Shown: positions 21,000 to 32,600 of the stretch, in pieces | Numbering within the stretch: the stretch's first letter is position 1 | How the letters are laid out: each line of letters opens with the position of its first letter | Assembly (NCBI RefSeq): GCF_037392515.1 | Contig: NC_090282.1 | Span: forward strand, 56,320,843-56,384,842 | Direction: 5' to 3' | Length of the DNA stretch: 64,000 bases | Origin: Haliotis asinina | Taxonomy: Eukaryota; Mollusca; Gastropoda; Lepetellida; Haliotidae | Position numbers and translations under genes: made by a program | Notes under the pieces: generated by a model | What the model saw: only the letters and a program-made list of their open reading frames with translations | Database searches by the model: none | Told to the model about the DNA's origin: nothing

Positions 21000-22544
21000 A
21001 TATATACTGAATGCATTGTGTTTCGGTCACCCATTTCTCCTTCGTTTGCTCCAATTATTTAGTGTGTTTTTTTTTAAGCATTATTCTTTTAAAGAAAATC
21101 GTATTGGCGTTACTTTTGGAGTATGGATATGCATACATAGTACCTTTATGTGTTACCGTTATAAATGTTATCAAGTTATCACAAAGTTTTATCATGAGGT
21201 GTTTGAGAGGCATTCACGCATGAAACCGGTGTGATTATCTGTACCGAAACGTTGATATTGTACAATAAAACAAGTCATTCCATAAAGACTTCTCATTCCT
21301 ATAACTTTTGTCATATATATCTTTGGCTGTCGCATATGTATATGTGGTGCAGTAAAACAACTCAACTCATTGAAAGGGGCCCGAAAACACTTAAATATTT
21401 AAGTCATTTACATTTCATTAAATGTTAGGGCAAAGTTCAGATGAAGTGGAGATGAAAGGAAGGCGAATGTCAGTGTGTGTATCTACATTTTGGCTTTTAC
21501 CTCGAGCATAATTAGTGTATTTTGTTTCGTGCGCCATTTTGAGCTTCTTCAATTTTATTTGCTCTATCAAATAATCTGATGTGTTGTGACCTGACTTTTC
21601 AAGTTGAACTCCATTCCTCATCGGTCTGAAGAGGCGATGCCCTTGCTAGAACGTCTTCAGAAACATTGTCCTAAGGTACGGATATACTCAGTTAACATGG
21701 GTCATATGGTTCATGGTAATTAATCGACTGGTCGCTGTGACATGGCTGAAAGGCCTGGTGACGGGTTTGTGTGCAGATTGCATATTGTGTTGCCTAACGC
21801 TGCTGTGTGTAGGAAGTACATCGACGGGTCCGTGTATGTGCATTCTATATTTAGATCCACGTCATACAAAATTAGGCCATTTGATTTTTTTTCAAAACGA
21901 AAGTGGGTGCAACGGTTGTTGATGGTCACAACCAGGCTTGAAATCCTTGACGAACGTGAAACACGTACGTATGAAAAACATGTCAGTTGTAGCGTGTTGT
22001 ACCTAGAGCTCTGTTACCGCTGTAAATACATGATAATATAGCCCTTGTAAAACCTGCTGCTCGTCACAGCCACTGACCGGGGACTTTGACTTCACCGTAC
22101 CCAGTTCAAGTTGACACGGCATAAGGAAGTGTGGCTGTTAAGTGCCTTAGATATGACTAAATGCTAACTATGTATACATTATGTTGATCGTGTGTTTCAA
22201 TTCATCAGTATAAGAGTCTTGAACTAGTATCATGGTTACTTAATGGGCGTTGTTTGCCGTATACCTTTGTTGTGCCCTTTAATCTACAATGGTGTTAAGT
22301 GCAGGACTCTGTAAGTCCTACCTATAGGAAGTTGCGTCTCCAAACTTCAATTTAGCATTATAATGAATAAACGGCACATGTACTAGATGTTTACGTTAAC
22401 CTCATATCACAGATATCTTCGTGTAAGACAGACCTCCCAAAATACAACACAATTTAGGGTTGGTAGCATTAGGCTTAATTAAGCTGTACCCTTAATAATA
22501 ATGGTATATGCCCAGATAAATAAGACGACATTAGGCATTAACTA
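21000..22544 (+). other. Intergenic, with a possible upstream exon at 21604-21675
   Basis: One weak candidate exon, 21604-21675, has an acceptor TTTTCAAG, 24 open codons (including SEEAMPLLERLQKHCPK) and a GTACGG donor, in phase 0. It could belong to the 5' end of the second vWA/WWE gene, but it does not connect cleanly to the exon at 24252. The plus ORF at 21742-22041 has no recognised family. Nothing else supported. Confidence 0.3.
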
Positions 22545-23080
22545 TAGTTTTATTAGTTCGTGTAATGATTTATGAGAAAGATTTATAAGACATATTGAAA
22601 CTCTTGCTTTCGGTGATATATGGCATGAGCAAGATTTTAATGTCTCTAATCTGCCTGTCATTAAACAAAGACTCTTTGATCATGCTTTCCAGTTTAATGG
22701 AAGACAGTTGTCCGACTTTACTAAGTGTAGATTGTGTGAACATATTACTGATGTTTTCACTTCGCACTATTATCTTAAAAAATCAATTCCTGAAGTTTAT
22801 ACAAAACATTCGTAGAATCCCCACGCTCTTAACAAAACCTATATATTGAAATAAGAAGGTATTATAATATTGGCATAAAATATAGAACATGTCTGTCCGG
22901 TTCCAGTTACGGAGAGGATGAATTCCATTTTGTTTCAAATGTCCTGTTTATCAAGAGTTAAGGAAATTGTACTTTAATCATTATTACTAAAAAAACATCC
23001 GTTTTCCAACTTGTCCAGCTCTTGAGTGCCGAGAATGTTAACCAGCACTGTAATCTATTCCTGCTCAAGGCTTCAATCAG
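22545..23080 (+). mobile_element. LINE reverse transcriptase 3' remnant
   Basis: Broken frames encode the cysteine/histidine tail typical of jockey/CR1-like LINE ORF2 ends: FGDIWHEQDF, QRLFDHAFQF, KCRLCEHITDVF, then (in another frame) a DEFHF-like piece and a CPVYQELRKLYF-like end. There are many breaks and no boundaries. Confidence 0.5.
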
Positions 23081-23479
23081 CTTTCTTGTCTGTACTAAGA
23101 ATGTATATTTTCATATTCATCACTAGGTAACCAAAAGAACTGAACTGAGTTAATTCTGATAGCGATGGGTCAGTACAAGGAGACAGGAGATAGAAGTGTG
23201 TGTTACTGTAGTCTGTACAGACTGTTTGAGTCAGAAACGGATCGACAAATTGCAAATTTTATCATTGTACAAAATTGCCACATAAATATTTCTATAAATA
23301 ATAACATAAGTATTTCTGTTTAGGTGTTTTACTAGTACCTTTTATTACCTGGGCTAAAGCTCATAAGACGAGTATCAGGAAATAAGATAATACCCCGCAA
23401 AGCCTTAACAACCGGTACCTTCCCTACTCCCCATGTTACCGCGGTAACAAGATCGGGGTTACATTGGTCTTCAGCAACT

Positions 23480-23670
23480 TATGCATGTTGTAAGAGGTGA
23501 ACAACGGGTAGGGTGGTCAGACCCGCTGACACATGTGATCGTAACCCAATCACGTAAATCGATGTTCATGATGTTGAGCACTGGAATGTCTTGCCCAGAC
23601 TCGATTATTTGCAGACCGCCGCCATACAGCTGGAATAGCGCCGAGTGCGATGTTAAACAAGAAATCAACC
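23480..23670 (-). repeat. SINE tail copy, minus orientation
   Basis: Reverse complement of the family: GGAATAGCGCCGAGTGCGAT, AGACTCGATTATTTGCAGAC, CGCCGCCATACAGCTGG are the minus-strand forms of the tail motifs. Confidence 0.75.
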
Positions 23671-23696
23671 AAACCTTGGCAGAATCTTCTATTATA

Positions 23697-23741
23697 CTCT
23701 CTCTGTCGCTCTCTCTCTCTCTCGATCGATCGATCGATCGC
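23697..23741. repeat. CT then GATC microsatellites
   Basis: A CT run is followed by about five CGAT units. Confidence 0.9.
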
Positions 23742-24123
23742 CATCGTGCTTTATTGTATCAGTGATGGAATGTTACACACCCTGTGCCTTTCATCATGAG
23801 CTTTAAAGTGTACGTATTTCAAACGTGTATACAAATAGAAAATGTGGTAAAAAGGTATTGTTCCAAATGTATGTGTCATAATATTGTAATTGTTGTCCAT
23901 AATATTTTTGTACATAAGATGATACTTACATAACGATGGCCCTAATCAGCCACCATAAATAACAGAGGTCACATAATATGACGGTCACTCCCTGCACCAG
24001 TTCTGCCGAAGCTACTGTGACTTGAATTTCCTGTAGCACATACGTTCCGCTCTCTCATGAATTTTCTACACATACCAGTTATAATCTGTAAAACATACTA
24101 AAAAGTCCCACTTGTTGTAGACA

Positions 24124-24125
<2 letters not shown>

Positions 24126-24157
<32 letters not shown>
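24126..24157. repeat. AGT trinucleotide microsatellite
   Basis: About ten AGT units, some 95 bp upstream of the first recognised exon of the second vWA/WWE gene. Confidence 0.95.
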
Positions 24158-24251
24158 TTCAAAGAAACTGTCTGCCATTTGTTATCAAGATGAGTGTATT
24201 TCAACAGCCACTTGAGACGAACATCAAGAGACAAAAGTGAATGACCACGCC

Positions 24252-26025
24252 ATGGACAGGTTGGTTAAAGAGAGAGAGAATTCCAGGAAGAGAACAAAAA
24301 CATGGGATGGTACCAAGACATTAGTATTTCGTGAGGTTGACGATGCCGGGCATGTAACACTGGAACAGGGTACGGAGGTAGTCGACATCACACTCAGTCA
24401 CCATGCACTACATCAGACTGGTTCATCTCAGGGTATGTATTTCAAATCTACAACAAGCCAGTATAATATAGTTCAATAACAATATATTTAAATGGTAAGC
24501 ATGCGCTCTTTCATATCCTTATACGTGCATGCATACCTGTTCACATACACACAAAAAAAACAAAAAACACACACACATACATACATACATACATACATAC
24601 ATACATACATACATACATACATACATACATACATACATACATACATACATACATACATACATACATACATACATAGACCATCCCTCCCTCTTTCACACAT
24701 GCATGCTTAATATGCATTCACTCTATGGCTCATTAAGAATATATTATTTCAGACTTCCAAGAATTGATCCGGCTGACATGGGACAGTGTTGATCCCAGAT
24801 CTTGTCTTCGATCGTCTTATGAAACCGTTCACAGTGATCAGAACCTACTCGAGACGATCGTCCACTGTCTTTGTGAAAACAATTTCAGCACTCTCCGCAA
24901 ACTATGTCTCACATTTTACAATGCATATACAACCAAGCTTACCTGCGTCACAATCAACCCTCTGACCTTCACCTTCCTTCATCAGAGAGGGCAAGGTACT
25001 GAAGAAATGAGACACCTCGGACCAAAGCTGGCAAAGGTTTTGAAAAACCAACTTTCCGGAAGCCTCCCTGAAACCGATGATGTGAAGCTGAACCTACAGT
25101 TCTGTAGTGACGACTCTGAGTCAAGACAGCATCGCCTCCAGATACCAGGAGGTCATTGTCTAAGTATTACCCTGTCCATTTCATATGTGTTTGGGCATGA
25201 AATGTTCAAAATGTTTTCCTTTTTCAGCTCTATGTTTGTGAGCTGTTTGTTCTTCTAATAATTTTGGGTTTTTTTTCAGAAAGTGAAACAGAAACACGTG
25301 TTTCACAGATAGAGAAACAGATCGAGTCACTCCGATGTATGTTTGAGGACCAGAGAATCCTATTTGAAAGAATGCTTAATTCTCCATCACTTTCCACTGG
25401 TCCCGTATTCAGGCAATGTGAAGAAAATCGGGAACATGTTGCCGGTCGAATATCCTCCAGTGAAGGGGCATCTGAGCAATGCGCGAAGGCGGCACAAGGT
25501 AAAGGGTTCACACAGGAGACTCTTTCTGTCACCTTTCCAGAAACTGTTACAGCAGCAACAACGTCAGTTGCTGAGTTTCGACAAGTTAATCAAGTGACAG
25601 GGATAACGGGCTCCTGCCCGAATATAGACAACACAGAGGGTACCTCAGAGGAGACGACGGTACCAAAACATGTCCTAGACCCTAATCACACTGTGGACAA
25701 AGCAGGTGTCACACAACCATCTAGTTTTGGGTACGTATTATTAAACATCAATATTATCGTGTTTAAATAAAACAGGCTGTCATATTATCAGCACAATATA
25801 CATATCACTGCTTGATATTAATGGGTTCTTTTATAAGACTGTCATCGACCGATGGATTTGGTGGCGTTCCGGGATTTTCAGACGTAAAACGTATGCAAGT
25901 TATCGAGCGAAGACCGTCACTTGGTCAAGATCAACCATCTTCCTCCACATCAGCAGGAAATGCCACATCTAAGCAAAGTTTTAACTACCAAGGAAGGAAA
26001 ACAAAAAACAGCAGTTGGATGAAAG
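24252..26025 (+). CDS. N-terminal region of the second vWA/WWE gene
   Basis: Exon 24252-24432 encodes a basic start (MDRLVKERENSRKRTK) and LVFREVDDAG. Exon 24753-25151 encodes about 132 residues that look globular and helical (LLETIVHCLCENNFSTL, HLGPKLAKVLKNQL, DDVKLNLQFC); I do not recognise the fold. Its donor (GTCATTG) is weak but phase fits. Exon 25280-25730 starts with a coiled-coil-like heptad run (ETRVSQIEKQIESLR) and then becomes Ser/Thr-rich. Exon 25838-26025 is also disordered. The equivalent part of the first gene is outside the window apart from its last 42 residues, which differ. Confidence 0.65.
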
Positions 26026-26595
26026 GTAGGGGTCATACTATCGACTAGTCTCACATACTTGTAGAATATGGTAGTTGAACGATAATGAAGACGTTGTGCG
26101 TTGTAGACAACCTTCACTTGTCTGTGTTAAAAATAACAATATCGTTTTGGTATACATCCAGTGGATCCAGCGCCACCTAAGGCAACAGGTATGGATACTG
26201 TCCTGTGTCTCGATGCATCCTCAAGTATGGGATCAGATGGATTTCAAGAAATGAAGAAGATCGCTTGTAGTTTCATTGACGGTAATAATTGTTATAAGTA
26301 CAGTTCCAGTTAAGAAGCAGAAACCCTCATTTTGATGATATCATTATTTTGGGGTGATAAAAATGTTGCATACTCATTTGAAAGGCAGCTTATTAGCCTA
26401 TTTCACCTTCTACTGGGCTGTGATGTTTCGCTTAAGCATGTCTGGACAACAGTTTCTCCATTCTCCTCGATACATACAGTACAAGTATGTTTTATACATA
26501 CTCCGCTAAGGAATACACATAGGTGCAAGTAACTTGTACAGTGTTCTTTTGCAACATTCCAATAGAAAAGCATTATACTCTGAAAATGGTTCACC

Positions 26596-26632
<37 letters not shown>

Positions 26633-29600
26633 TGTGTGTATGTAAGTATGTACATATCTTTGTATGTGTGTTACGTATGTATGCATACCTCTACGTGTTC
26701 AGTTAACGTAAAATGTATACAATCGTATGTTTATAACGTTTTCATTTATTTAGTTTTGTTTGTCTCTCATATCCTGTAGGGTGGTTTCCGTACTTAACTT
26801 CACCAAAATGTTAGTATTACATTACAATGTACAGAAAGTAAGAGTTAAAAAAGCATCTCTCCCTCCCTAAAATGACAAACTGAACTTCGCTGTTGCAGGA
26901 CTTGAAGACATCACATCCAAGTATGAGATAGAGGAGAATGTTGCCGTGGTAGCATTTGGGGGACCACCCCGGATTGAACACCACCTCAGCAATGACTACG
27001 GGAGTGTAATAACTGCCATCGGTATGTAGAGGAATGTCTTCATTTATACACGTTTCTCACTGACTGATTGGGATTTGCATTAGAACAAATCTTGAGTTTA
27101 TGGTCTATGCCAGTTTACAGATTTCATTAACGCCCCAAACATATAACTTTCACGAGGAATAGGAACTTCGTGAATAAAAATGTTGGTGCTGTGCTTCCCA
27201 ATGAAGATACGTCAGACCAAGTGTTTTACATACAGGTGCTGTTACAATAACTCAGGCTTCGGTGCGTTTATCGCTATCTTTGTTAACAATGTTTGACCAG
27301 TAAAACACAATAGTTCTGTATTTTTCAGGAAACATTTCATTTGGAGGTAGATCGCCGCTTTTTCATGCACTCCAAGAATGTCTTCATGCGCTGAATAGAC
27401 GAGGTAAGAACTTTGTTCAAAGATGTGACTTCGATTTCCCAACTCATCATGTCGGCACCATATGCGTCGTCTTTGGATCATTGCCTCTTTAGCGCTTCTA
27501 CAATGTTGAAGGGATACCGATTTGGTGTTGAGTAACTGACTCTCTTTGACGGAAATTACAATGTTCTTTACCTGTGAATTTCTTGCAGGGTCCACCCTTA
27601 GTATCTCCAACGTTCATCGCATCCCACCACGTATCATCATCATTACCGATGGGAAGGCGTCTGTTGATGGAGATGTTGGAATCGATGCAGAAACTATCGA
27701 CGACAACGTACGTCAATACTTCAAAGCTTCAATGTTATCAAGAGCTATTGAATACTAGCTCTGTCTGAGATGAAGATTAACTTCATATCTTAACTATTTA
27801 GTATCCTCATACTCATTTTGAATCATCAGAACTATTATTATTATGTTTTACAGATTAAGATAGATATGCAGCAGAGGGGGTTCGGAAGTTCCTGGCACAG
27901 TCAGGCCGCTAAGGCTCATCATCAGCTCACGGCCCTCGCCCCCTTTTACACGCAGCCCAGACAACGAATGGGACTTCTCCCAGGAAACACTGCCTAATCG
28001 AACCCACCAAGAACTTTTCGGAGAATATGGAGGCTGTCCAACACTGCAGCCTTCTGCATTACCCAGATTGTCAGAAGGGCTGTGCTCCCGGTGGAGAACC
28101 TGGGCACTCTCCTGATCTGCGCCAAGAGATTAGGAGGCACCAAACCAAAGACACCGAGAACAATGGGAAGCTTGATGACAGTGTACTTGGGATGCAGGCG
28201 AGACATTTCAAATGTGAGGTCAGCATATTTATCATGCTTTTCCTGAATCTTGCCAATCACGTTGCTGTCAAAAGGGACACAAAATTCAATGATATAAATT
28301 ATATCAAAGCTACAGGCATGGCGGACACAATTGTAAGAGCAATTAGCCATGCCATCATGTATTTTAAGATATGCTGTTTGTGCCAAGGAAGGGCATCCAC
28401 TTACAAGGTGTTAACCAGTCTCTGTACATTCATTGCATAATCGACATTTAATGTTATTTTGATTAATCACATTTTGACGATTGCGAGTGGAAAGTGACTG
28501 GTCCTGGGCAGCAAAAAGGAAACCAGCAGACTTCATCCAGGCAAAGGAGTCGCTTGGATTGCCGTTCTGTTCCACACACTGCATGTTTTCATGATGCAGT
28601 GGCTTCTCAGACAGCTTCTCCACAAAGGACCGACTCTGGTCAGATTTGGTGAAGGACTTCACTTGGTTTACTCCCATGGCTGTTCCGTTTGTCGCAATTT
28701 GTCGCAATCCACAAAATCAACTTCAAATTTCAAATTGTGTCCAACAATCTTGGCACGCTTAAAATAGCTGTGGAATCCCTTGCTTCCATCATGAGCCTTG
28801 ACATGCATCACCAGAGGATCAAATAAATATGTGCAAATGTGCACAATAAAATTCTGCCATGAAGAGCCTCCACATTGATCAAACCCCGACCTCCAGAATT
28901 GATTGGCATATATAAGCGATTAAGAGAGGAACGAGGGTGAGGTGCTCTGTTATCAAACATGATCCTTCTAGTCAGGCGGTCAAGACTGTGGATGTCTTGT
29001 TTTGTCCAATCAACTACTCCAAATTAATAGGAGAGGACTGGCACAGCCAAAGTATTGGTGGTTTTGACCTTGTTTCGAGCATTTAGCTCTGAACTCCAGA
29101 TTTTCTGTAAACGTGATTTATACTCGGCCCGAAGTTTATCTTGAATCTGGGCATTCTGGAGCTTGTCTCGAACTTGCATTCCAAGATAGGTACAGGCCTG
29201 ATCTTCCGCAAGATGCTCAATAACTCCTCTCCTTTGTAACCTGACTGATCCATCATTAGCTACCTTGCCACGTTTCAAATGGAGAGCATTACACTTGTCG
29301 AGTCCAAATGTGATGCCAATATAAAGGACTCGACGTCATCCATGCATAGGAGATGAGTAAGAAGTGTTGGGGATCTGTGCTGAGGAGGTCCGGGATAGTA
29401 ACCCCTGTCCGTTCCCCCTCCCCCTGCCAAATCAATCAATCAATCTATCTATCAGTGTCACAGTGGCATGACCGTATACGTAGCGAAGTGTTGAGGTGGG
29501 GAAAGGCCTCATGAAACCAAATGCAAATAAATACTATTCACGTTTACTCACATATGATCTTCACACGTCATGTGCCTTTATGTATCAGATTCTCGTTGAT

Positions 29601-32600
29601 TTTCATTACCGTAATCATCATTGCAGGTGAAGTTGAACGTCATTCAAATGATGAAAGGATTTCAGGATTCGTCCGAACTTCCAAGACCTGTTGCATGGAT
29701 TCCTGCAGGCAATGCCAACTTGGTAAGAAGTAGCAGGAAGAATGATGGCCAAACCTTGGCATGAATGCAACCGTCTTAAAACTGACCACAAAATGCTTCT
29801 TTTCAAGAAAACACATCAACACCATCACGATGAGCATACAATAGTCGCTAAAATATATATCCAATGCTGCTGTAAGTACGTGAAAAACTTATTCAAATGT
29901 ATGTGCTCATATGCATACAAATAGACTTATGTAGGAAACTGAAAATACACTTTAGATACACGTTAATGTTTTGCATTGTAGGAGTTCATCAAGTCACTTG
30001 CGAAACTGGCAGGTGGTATATATGTTTCTGGCAATGACGTCACACGCTTGTGCACATACCAAAGGGTTCAGGTATATATATTCTACAGATATATCATTTT
30101 AGAAGCGAATAGAATCAGAAAACATTTTAAAATATACCAGTAGGCCCTAAATAATGTATTCCCTGTTTTAATGATTACATATTTTTCTAACCAATAAGAC
30201 ATCCCAGATAGTTACTATCATAAAGAAATGTTCCAATTGCAAATGGTATTTTTAACTGTTTCAGTTATTTCATATTTTGAACCCACGAATTCAATTATAC
30301 ACAATGATACGGTGGTGTGCAGAAAGTTCTGGTTTTGCCAAAGTCGAGTGTACGCTTTACCTGTTTCCTGTCGTAGGTAACCGTCGGCAAGATATTTGTG
30401 TGTGTGCAGAACAACATTGGATGCAGTGGCTCAGGAAACGAGACCGACATCAATGAGATACTGAACATCTTTGCTGGGGATTTGGATCCCGAAGATAGGG
30501 TTAGTAGCGTATCAAATGGGATAGACAGGGAGACACATAATCTTGACACGTATTTTTATCATGTATTTTTACAGTTGTTGCACAATATGCACAATAATGC
30601 TATGGATGTCATGTTTTTGAAAGTGTGTCCGGCTCAAGAATGAAATAATTACCCGTTCATTTATGCTAACAAATAGGAAACGTGAAAGGACACTATGAAA
30701 AAATGCTCATGTACGTCTGTGATTGTTCAGTAGCCCGCAGGTTTCAACTGACATAGCATGTGTATTGTCTGTCTTAAAATTATGAAGAATCTGGTTGTGT
30801 TGAGTCAGAGACGTGTCCCACATCCACAGAACATGTCACAAGTCGACTTAAGACTTACATGAATGTGTAAGATTTTCTTTCATCACAGCAAACATCACAC
30901 CAAGCGACACTGGAAACATCATTCATCCTTTGTACCATGTAGGGAATAGAAACTGAGTCTTCGGAGACTAGTAAACTTCATAAACAGTCCCGCACATTTC
31001 CAAATGTGATAGAATTGTTACATTAATTAAATATGAATGTTATTTTTCACACATCAGTGCATCATTGCTCTCAGTATCATCATAAGTATGTTTATATCCT
31101 CATAACTCCTATTTTACAGGAAGAAGTAATTAATACGGTAAAGCTCAAGCTTGAAGGAAACCCAGAGGTTAGGCGCGAAAGCAAAGGCCCAGCAGATTTC
31201 GACAACGTCATTGAACGTGACGATCCCGTACTGCCTAGGCTTGGAACCAGGGTTGTAAGGGGGCGCGACTGGAAATGGGACAACCAAGACACTGACGGGG
31301 CTGGGACAGTTATCAACCACACAAACGACCCAAGGAACCTTTGTAAGTTTTTTTAATTAGACCACCGCTAGTATCAGTGTTTGACGTCTTTTATTGATGT
31401 CTGTGTCGGATATGGTTACTGTATGTTTCAGATTGGATTTGGGTGCACTGGGACAATGGCACTTACAATAAGTACAGATATGGAACTGATGGGGCATTTG
31501 ATGTGAAAATCGTCGAATGTCAGCCGAGGACAACTGAATCTTTGATTGACATTGGCTGTGAAGTTCAGAGAGGTACAAATATCATTTATATGCAAATTCT
31601 ATCGGCTAAAATGACTTAAGATGATATTCAAATTATTGCTATTTAATGTTTCAGCAGAATATGTCAAATATGTCAAAAGTCAAGTACTACGAGTCTTTAC
31701 ACTTTAGTGTTTTTTATACGAAAACCTTTCTGATAAGATGAATTATGTCATTAAATTGTTTTATTTCTAGGATCGGACTGGCATGATGACTGTGGGGATC
31801 AAGATGGAGGTCCTGGGGGTGTTGGCGTTGTCATCAGGGTGAACGATAACGGAATGGTTAAGGTACATAAATTAGGAACATCGTCTGCACTGGATGAGAT
31901 AACCGCTCACCACATTCCCAGTCTGCCCCCCAGTTCCATACGACCACTATTGTACCTTTGCTAAAGGCCGCCGACGTAAGAGAATTCACCACATCTTATT
32001 CAGGCCATTCAGTTTATTTCACATATAATTTCATCTGTTTCCTTTTTAACGTACGGTGGGGCAGCCTAATATACTTAGAATAAAAAGTTAAGCGGCATCC
32101 AGTATATTTACCTGATATGGGGTGTCTGAAAAAAAAACCCAAGTATCATAATTTGGTTTAATAATGTCCAGTTTAAGAACAAAACCATAACTGGAATTAT
32201 CTTTTACTATAAACAGGATGTATGCGCATTTGGAAAACACTTTGTTACCTTATTTTGAAAAGTTAAAATTAAAAAATGTCACATGATTGTATCCGAGGAT
32301 AAGAATAGTTATTTTGCATTAAAAAGCAGTACCATAGTATCTTTAACAATATTTCCATCAGTTGTAAGAACAGTGAATGAGTTTAGTTTTACGTCGCACG
32401 CAACAATGTTCCAGGTATATGGCGGCGGTCTGTGCAATTGTGATTATTATAATATCCTTATGTCAGTTAATAGATGAACTTGCTCTAAATATGGATTGGT
32501 CTTCCCAATTATTGTAGCCTAACATTTCCGCAGCATCACATCTTGAAGCTTAACTTTTTTTATTCCCGGTATAGCTATAGCGTCTGCTGAAGATCCCACA

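Noticed and set aside
24488-24792. ORFs on both strands through the CATA array (repeated YIHT or YVCM)
   Set aside because: They are translations of a microsatellite and lie in an intron.
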